DNA of 64,000 bases from Apostichopus japonicus (lineage: Eukaryota; Echinodermata; Holothuroidea; Aspidochirotida; Stichopodidae): contig NC_092575.1 in assembly GCF_037975245.1 (NCBI RefSeq), forward strand, positions 8,278,001-8,342,000, written 5' to 3'. Within the stretch, counting starts at the first letter, position 1, and the number at the start of each line of letters is the position of its first letter. The translations under genes were made by a program, and so were the position numbers. This document shows, piece by piece, positions 28,801 through 37,800 of this stretch. The notes below the pieces were generated by a model. The model saw only the letters and a program-made list of their open reading frames with translations, was not told the origin of the DNA and made no database searches.

Positions 28801-31800
28801 TCCTTCTACAGAAAACTTGCATACTAATCATCAACACTGCAAGGTGTTACATCTATTCATTGTTTACACGTTTGCTTTTATTTGTACTAGTAATTGTAGT
28901 AGCCGCGTAGAAAGTTTTTTATATACTATGAAGGATTTTAAGAAATGTTGTAGATGGAAAGTTGCTCACAGTTTTTGTTTGGTAGAAGTTTTAACATGAT
29001 TTAGACACCACACGTTAAGACATGTTAAGAAGAAATAAATAAAGACCATGGGGAAAGATTTGTTTTGAATGTATTTCTGCAATGTAAAAATGACAGTGAT
29101 GACGTCATAACTGTAACAGAGTAATCGCGAGAAAAGCTATGAGATTAATCGATTACAAAAAGAATGAGTTGACAATCAGTTCTAGTTCTACTGTATGCTA
29201 ATTTTTGGATATTAGTAGTAGTTTCAAACCAGATTATGCATTCAATTACAGACACTGATTCACCAAATCACCCCTACCCATAATTCATCTGTTTCTTTAC
29301 TGATCACTTTATCAGTACTAACAGCACTTGGTCTACTATAAATGTCAAAATAACTTTGTTCTTTGTTCAGCATCATTGTTTTAATTTTAGTCAGGAGTTT
29401 GTCCTTCTAGGTCATCAGAGACTGCATAAAACTGTCCCGAGTAAGAACTACAGTACTTGGAAAGTTAACAAATAAGTCTGTTTACCCACTAACTTTCCTT
29501 AATAGTTTAAAACCCATCTTTTCTATTTCTGACAGCATTGCAAAGTTTGGGAGATACTCTTGTACAATTTAACAGATATCACCTTCTTGATACATAGTAC
29601 TGTGTCATCCAGCACACTGTCATGTTGTACCTTAGACACAGTGTTAGACCACCAGTATTCACAGTGTCTTATAGCTTTAAGTAGTTTAGTTAATAGCAAT
29701 CTATACTGCTTTCAAGTACTTTGCTGTGTGAAGTCAGCCATTCACAGATCTCATTGCCATACAGTAGATGGGGAGACACTGTTCATCTTTACTAATATTT
29801 TACTTTTCAAAATTACTTGCCTTCCCTATTTAGCCAAGCTGTCAACTATGTACTCTGTCATGATACTATTACAATTCATGCAAGATGTACTGTACTTGGG
29901 AGATATAAATAGTAGAGGTCCAAATGTGGAATTTGTAGACTTTTGATAAATCTAAATTTGGTCAGACCAGAAGGAAAATTTATAAAAGAACAAAGAATTT
30001 GGTCACCACAGAAATTTCAACTACCCAGTATTAGCAAGCTATAACAACCCCTATGGATAACGAGCCATTGATTGAATCTTTTGGGTAATAACTATGGGAC
30101 TGTGTGCATTAAGTTGGGCTAATGGAATATTGATGCCAGAATAATGAGAAGTTGGAGAACAGTGTGCAGTATTAACATTGATAATTTGGTCATATCAGAA
30201 GATCTAACATAATGAAATACACCTTACGGGTGGCATTGCTGACATTTATTTTAAATTATGTGAATATCTTGTAGTGAACCAAATTGGTAAATAATATAAT
30301 ATTATTCACTTTCTCTGCTGAAAACTTCTTTTTTGTTGGACCATGGAACACTGAACTCCCATACAATTATGACATGGTAATCAAATAAAACACTAGTGCA
30401 CTGTAGGTAGTTTAAGATTCTTTGCTATGCATGTGCTACATTAGCTCATTTTATTCCATGTACAGTGTCTCAGTAATATGCAGAATTCATCAAGATTTTG
30501 TGGTACTGTATGCACAGTTTGAGATGATACAAAGAGAATATGCTGTAAAGTAAACAGATTGTCATGTGAACACCATATGCTGCACAACAGTGCCAGCTTA
30601 ATAGTTATTAAGATTCTTTTAATTGCAAACCTTGGACAAATCCTAGGAGTACGTGTATGTTGTACTGACATTACTACAATTGTCATTCAGGTTTTAAATG
30701 AGTGTAAATTTTTGAAATGCAGCAGTGTTCACATGTTTCCATGTTATTTGTGGCTGACCCCTTCTGCATTCATTCCCTTGATTCAACAGGTAACCTTGTA
30801 CAGAGTAATACCCTGGAGATTTACTTCAAGACTATGGGGACAAGTCAATGATAAAAATTTACCCGAGAGACTACGGCAGCCGCTGCTTGGCCTCTATGTT
30901 TGGTTGTTTGGCTGTGATGTCACGGAAGCACTGGTAGAAGATCTTACGTATTACAAGAATCTCCAAGAGTTTTTCAAAAGGCAATTAAAACCGGAAGTTA
31001 GACCAATTGACCAGCAACATGCATTGGTAAGATATTAATGATACAGTATTACTTACTGCTCAATTTGAAAAGTTGTCTCATTAACATCATTTCTGAAAAC
31101 AGGTGGCCATGAAGTGTGATCCTTTTTGGAATTTTTCCGGTGACAGTCATAACCTTTGCAAGTTTAATTGCATGTGTCTGTAGCATCTGCAAATTGGTCA
31201 ACCTGTTATCTCAAGAAGATAAACTAGGACTACTTGCCTCAAGAAAACTGATACTGTACTTATATATATACTGTACATAGAGTACTGTAGATATGACATA
31301 ACTGAATTGGAAATTTTCATATTCGTAAAATGTGGTTACCAGATAAAATTCTATAACCTTTTGTCAGTATTTTTGTGTGAGAATGATATTTGAGAAATTA
31401 ATATTCAGTAATTCAGTATTTAAACATTTCTTGTTCTGTTAGGTTAGTCCATGTGATGGTAAGGTCCTTCATTACGGAGAGGTGAAACATTGCATGCTCG
31501 AACAAGTGAAAGGTGTAACCTACTGTCTGAAAACATTTCTCGGGCCTAACAACTGGTATTCTGATGACTCAGAGGACACAAACCCATCATTCGCAGTGGA
31601 TAAAGTAAGTACCTTGCACACCTGTCATGATCTCTGACCTTAGAATTTAATACAATTGTGAAAGTAAAACCTCTCATTAACTCACAAGCATTTAACATGT
31701 CTTCTATAAGGGAACACTTTATAACTGCTTTTATCCACAGTAGGGTGTATACATTTCTTGCATTTGTAATGTCATATGAGGCACATGTTACACAACATAT

Positions 31801-34800
31801 TTTCTGTACTCCGTATTGTATAAGTGCTGATAACAATGACAAGGCTACTTTTAGAACCGTGGACTGATATTGGGGCCAAAGCCAAAATTGGTCATCCTCA
31901 AATCCCAAAAGTAAAGTTATTTCTGTGGGAGAAATTTATTCTGGGCTCATGGCAGTACAAATTTTCACTTCAGAATAAAAAAAAAAAATTCTGAAAAATT
32001 TCGTTATCAGTGACATAGAGGTCGTTGAAATCTAAAAAGATGCGCACTAGGTGCGAGGGACGGAATTTAGTCTTATTGACCTAGCTGAAAATAAGGATGG
32101 GTGAGGTAAATTTGGTTTTCTGTAATTTGACGTTCATCTCTAGTGCAAATTATTCATTGGAAAAGTTTTGAATTTTTTTTTAATAAAAATGAAGAAAAAT
32201 AGGAAAAAACGGTTCAAAATTCCGTCCCTCGCATTTTTTGACACAATTGTTTTTTTTTGAGAGAGAGGAAATAGTACAGTATGCATAAAAATCTGCAAAG
32301 TATCAACTATCAGTGACTTGAACATCTGTAGTGATGAAAGAAACTGAACAAAAATATGAATGGTGCATTATGGGTAATCAACATTTTCGCGAGGGACGGA
32401 ATTCAGTGCGAGGGACGGAATTCTGTTACAGTTTGGTGCTACACGTCTGTAGTCCTAATCTGTTGCTAATAGAAATAGTTGGCGGAACATATGTGTAAAT
32501 TCAACGACACAACTATAGCAGAATTCGACAGTATATATGCTGAACTTGCAAAGTTGAAGAAGGCACTTCCAGGAACAAACAGTGCTATCTATCATCCAAG
32601 TGGACTTCAGCGAGAACTACAGTATGCTAACAACTAAAAGAATGAAATACAGCATACTTTGGCCACGAGAATTTCACATTGTACACTGTTTGTGCATGGT
32701 ATGCTGAAGGTGAGGAAGGTGAAGTGCAAAACCTTCTGTGTCATCAGTGATTACATGTCACATGACAAGTTCTAAGCTTTGCACTTCAATAAAGCTATCA
32801 TTGAAAAGGTCCAACAATTTGTCCAGATCTGGATGAGAGGTTCAATTTTGGTCCGATGGCTGTGCTAGTTTAAATCAAAATATTGCTTTTACTTCCTTGC
32901 CACCCAGTACCCATGTGACATTCCAATAACATGGAGTTATATTGAATCTCACCATGGGAAGGGCCCAGTAGATGGGGGTGGGGGGAAAGATAAAATCAAG
33001 TGTGTACTGTGATGTCAAAGCAGGTAAAACTTCTCATCACTAGTGCCAAGCAGTTTGCAGAATATGCCAACATAGAGTGAATGCAACAGATACATTCTAT
33101 GTAGCTGCATATGGCATAACCGTGCCTAGGCTTCTATGCCAGACAAGGTACCTGAAGTACCAGGTACTGTACACACAAGGTCCATTTTATTGACCGTACA
33201 TGCAGTAATGGTAAGAGCAAGCTGACTTTCTTCCTACAGAGTCAGTTTTGTGAACCAGTTGAAGAGATGCTCAGGGAGCAGTTGTATGACTTAAATGATG
33301 GAGTTGAAAGTCAGGTAGTCGTGAGCCATGATCAGGAACCAGATCCTAATCTGAATAAAGTGGAAAACAGTGGTCAGGTTGAGTAGAATGGGGACCAAGA
33401 TCAAATTGGTAGTCAGCTGGTTAACAATGATCAGTTACCATGGAAAGTGGTGGGTGGGTGATAGTTGAGTATAATGGTCAGTTGTATCCAGGAGAGGTGG
33501 AAAACATAATTGTCAGTAATTCACAGGTTAATGCCATGGCAAAAACAGGGAAGTATTGGAAGTGGCCAGAGGCAAAAGACCTACTGTGGTATTCAAGGGA
33601 TATGGTGAAAGGAAATATAGCCCCTGTTCTCCCTGTATGCTGAACCAGAGACCATTATTTGTGTAATGAATTTTAAGCATTCATATCAATTCCTTGCACT
33701 ATGGTGAGCTGTTTGTTGATTTCCAAATCTACATCATATCCAAGAGTTTGACATGTTAATGTTCCAATTTATATTGAATTGCATTGATGTATGTTGTGTA
33801 CAATAGTTCATTTTTCTTATTAATGACAACTTAATGAGTTAACGTCATGATGGGGGAAGAAGTTTTTAACTCTTTCATATGCTGTTTGGATCCGAATCTA
33901 AGCAGAGTTTTGTTAATGAATATGTGAATTGTCAATTTGAATTACAATGGTGACTTTGTTTCCTTGTATAAAGTATAAATGTTGAATTTGTACAGTAAAT
34001 TAGTTTTCAGTTTCCAAATTTAAAAATTATATATATTGTCCCACACTGTTGAATACACCTACTGTACAATATAAAGGTGGAAAATAGATTTAGTATTTGT
34101 GTTGGGTTTAAGATTCCTCATTTCGGGGAAGTGGTGGATGGAGGTGACTTAATTATTATTCACCAAGGCATTTGAGTGGTGAGTGATGGAATGAATTTCA
34201 ATTTTGATTCCAATTTACCTACATTTCACCAATCATCCCATCACTACCCCCATCTGTTCCTTGAATGTGTGTTCATTAATTGGATTGTGTAATTTGTGAT
34301 AATATTCCCACTGCTTGTGGGAGCTTGGCAATGAAAAACAGAATTTACAACAGCTTTTTCTCTAATTAATCAACATAAACAGCAATTCCGTCCCTCGCAT
34401 TCCGTCCCTCGCGCTGACTTTTTTTGTGAAATTAAAGCGTAACCTAATTTAGCTATGAGATTTTTAAAACACATTTCAGTTAATATCAGAAGAGTAATTG
34501 ATCTTGTTATAAATGGTATGATTGGATATAGATTCCTCCTAAATTTGATAATAATACATCAAATGTTTGGAGTGCATGCACACCCAGTTTTTATCATTCC
34601 GTCCCTCGCGCCAATTAATGTTCGTTGCTATGGCAACATGTTAAATTTTGAATATGTTTCAATTGTTTTATTATGTTGTATGTTACTCTCTTTATTTAAC
34701 CTACTACTGGATTTTTCATATTTCACTACTGTTGAGCTGGAATATATGGAAACGTATATCAAATTCCGTCCCTCGCACTTACGGAGGTTTTGGCTTTGGC

Positions 34801-37800
34801 CCATTGTCGTTATAAGTGTCCCAATTATTGATACTAATTCTAAAACTTAAAGCAAATCCTGTGCAACCACAATGTATAATATTTTAAATAGGCAAAAAAG
34901 GAATAGCAACTTGAAGCTTCTCTGTAGGTACAGGAGAGCAAGACATTGCATCAGTGTGATGTGAGAATGGTTTAAATTTGGTTTCTTCCCACAATATCAG
35001 GCATTTAATTCTCCAAAAGGTTAATAATCTAGTTTATCATCTTTGAATATGGTCATGTACATTAAATTCAAATTGCACTACCTCTAAAAGGAATTTGTAA
35101 GCCAGAGTGTTTTGTTCATCTGTTTAACAGTATGATTCTCAGAGCTAAGAATTATCCCTACAAAGTCTTGACTGTAAACTTACTACCAATGCAACAGATA
35201 TTTTTGAGTTACAGAAGTTGTATGAAATTCAACCTGAAACTAATGAAACAGAATTCACCATATTGATGACGTCAGAGAGGAACAACTCTCAAAGTCATTT
35301 TCCGTTTGGTAGACTCCCCATGTAAAATATTCAGCTGTTGTTGCTAGGGCTAGAACTCGTCTTTAAACTGTTGACAAAAACATGGAGATCAATCATATTT
35401 AAACCTTTCTCACTTCTAACTTTACAGAGGACAGATCTCTTTACCTTATCTATTTTATTGTTCCAAATAAAATTATAAAACAGCTTATTAAGGTCTTAAA
35501 AAAAAGGCCCATCCGGAATGACAACTGTATCATCCGCATACTGAGATATTTTGGGGGGAACGTCAGAAATCGTTATACCATTAATAGATGGGTTAGAATT
35601 AATTAAAGAGCCAAGAGTTTTATGAATAACATTAACCCCTGTAGGTTTTAATTGTGGACCAAGATAAGAGAGTGTATGCTAAATACAATTCCAGTCCCGG
35701 CAGTCAAATGCCTTTTCAGAGTCTAAGAAAAGTAAACCACCAGGAAAGAATTTCTCTTCACAATACCAGATAAAATCCTGTATTAACTTTCTGTTTCACA
35801 TATAAATCTACTCTTCATAAAACCGGTCTGCTGATAATTAAATTCAACACTGCTTTCATGCGGGAAGCAATGCATTTTGCAATGTTTTTATAGTCTGTGT
35901 TTAAAAGGGCTAGCGGGCGCCAGTTCTTGGGATATCTTAAATCATTTTAACCAAACTTTGATTATATTTCTCTGCATCATTTTTTAAACAGATAACAGAT
36001 GAGGAATACCTTGAATCTCTGAACATTAAGGAGGGCAACAAACTGTTTAACTGTATCATTTACTTGGCTCCTGGTGATTACCATAGATTTCATTCACCAA
36101 CCAGTTGGTCAGCAGCACATAGGAGACACTTTCCAGGTAGGAATCAAAAATAACTTTGAAGTACAGTAGGTAGTTTTTTTTTATTCCTTGCCAGAGGCAT
36201 AAGGAATCTGTGATGGTGATGGCATGTGTGTGTGTGTGTATGTATGTTACACTTGCTTTTAAACACCGTAACTCAAAAGTTCATGGTGGATTAACTTCAT
36301 GCTTGGTATGTGGATCTGTTTATTGAGTACAAGAACCCTATTCTTTTCTGTGAAGTTCAATGGTCACTTGGGATCAACAGTGGTCAAAGTATGAAAATTT
36401 GTTAACATGGTAACTCAAAAAGTACATCTCTGTTGATTTTTATACTTGGTATGTAGATCCAGCTAGATTAGTATAAGAACCCTATTGAAATTGTTGAAGG
36501 TCAAAGGTTATTTGCAATGAAATTAAGTCAAAGTCTGTAATACCTTTAAAACATGATAACACAAAACACACATATTTATGGAACTTCATACGTAGTATGT
36601 AGAACCAGTTTAGTGAGTGCAAGAACCCTATCAAAATTGATAGAGGTCAAATATCACCAGAGGTCAACATGTATCAAAGTATGTATTCCTTGTAAACATG
36701 TTAACTTAAATTCATCTATGAGTTCTACCATGCTATGATTTGCTTTTGGTGAACATAATTTGGCCAATATCAGTTCAGTTTAGTGAATGGGCCCAATATA
36801 AAATATATCTCTAGTGATACATACTGTATATAGTCATCCAGAAAATTAAATCTGCTTCAAATAGTTCATGCTTTATACACACTTAAGTGGCCCTTATCAG
36901 TTTTCACACTCAGAGCTCAAGGGGTCAACAGGTCATAATGGTCTCAAAATTGGCCATATTATCTGTGAATTTATACTACAGTGGATGACTTTTGGTTTAG
37001 CAGTGAGTTGTGTATAAACAATGTCATGTAACTCTCATTCGTTAACAATAATTATTAAAGGGGGATGGCAGAGCTAATTTGCTAGCTCAGAATTGGTAAA
37101 AGAAAATGTCCATTTGCTCATACATCTAGGTGTCCATATTTCACATTGGAAGACTGTTCTTTCTGGATATTGAAACATTTTGGAATAAAATGTCTATACT
37201 GTAAAACCCTTACCAGTGAATTGAATAGTTGATGCCCACAAGGGAGTGCCACAAATAAGCTTGAAATCTCTGGTTCTCACTTAATTCTTGGACAAATTTG
37301 ACTCACTTGCTCTACATAAGTCAGATATGTGGAGTTCTGAGCAAATTATAGGCACGGAATCATAAAGCTAACTGCCTTCCTGGTTCATTTTTGTTTTGGT
37401 TTGGTAGATTCATATTCTTAATTAAAGACTTAATTTCTTAGTATATAGCAATGTAGGCCCTTTGCCATTTGGAAAACTTAGCATAAGGTTGGAATGGTGG
37501 ATTAGGCAGGAAGAGGGTAGTGACCTCAAAAGGGGTCATAGGGAGGCACAGTGCACGAATGTTACCAGTAATTATACCAGTTATAATAAGCTTGGTAGAT
37601 AGGAGTGCGTATGCATAGGAGACGGGTAAGAGAGGAATGAAATAAGTATTCCAATACTTGCTGATTTTAGTAATTATTAATATAGGAGACGAGTAAGTAT
37701 GGTCATTGATTGGGTCTCAGTGTACTACTAACTTGTCCATTGAGCATTCATGCTTTGTACTATTTTTGTGAGCTGGTAGGCTTTTCTCTTGTCTGTGTTT

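Noticed and set aside
33440-33643. 67-codon frame as a small host gene
   Set aside because: It is the intact tail of a broken transposon protein inside the 31873-34802 element.
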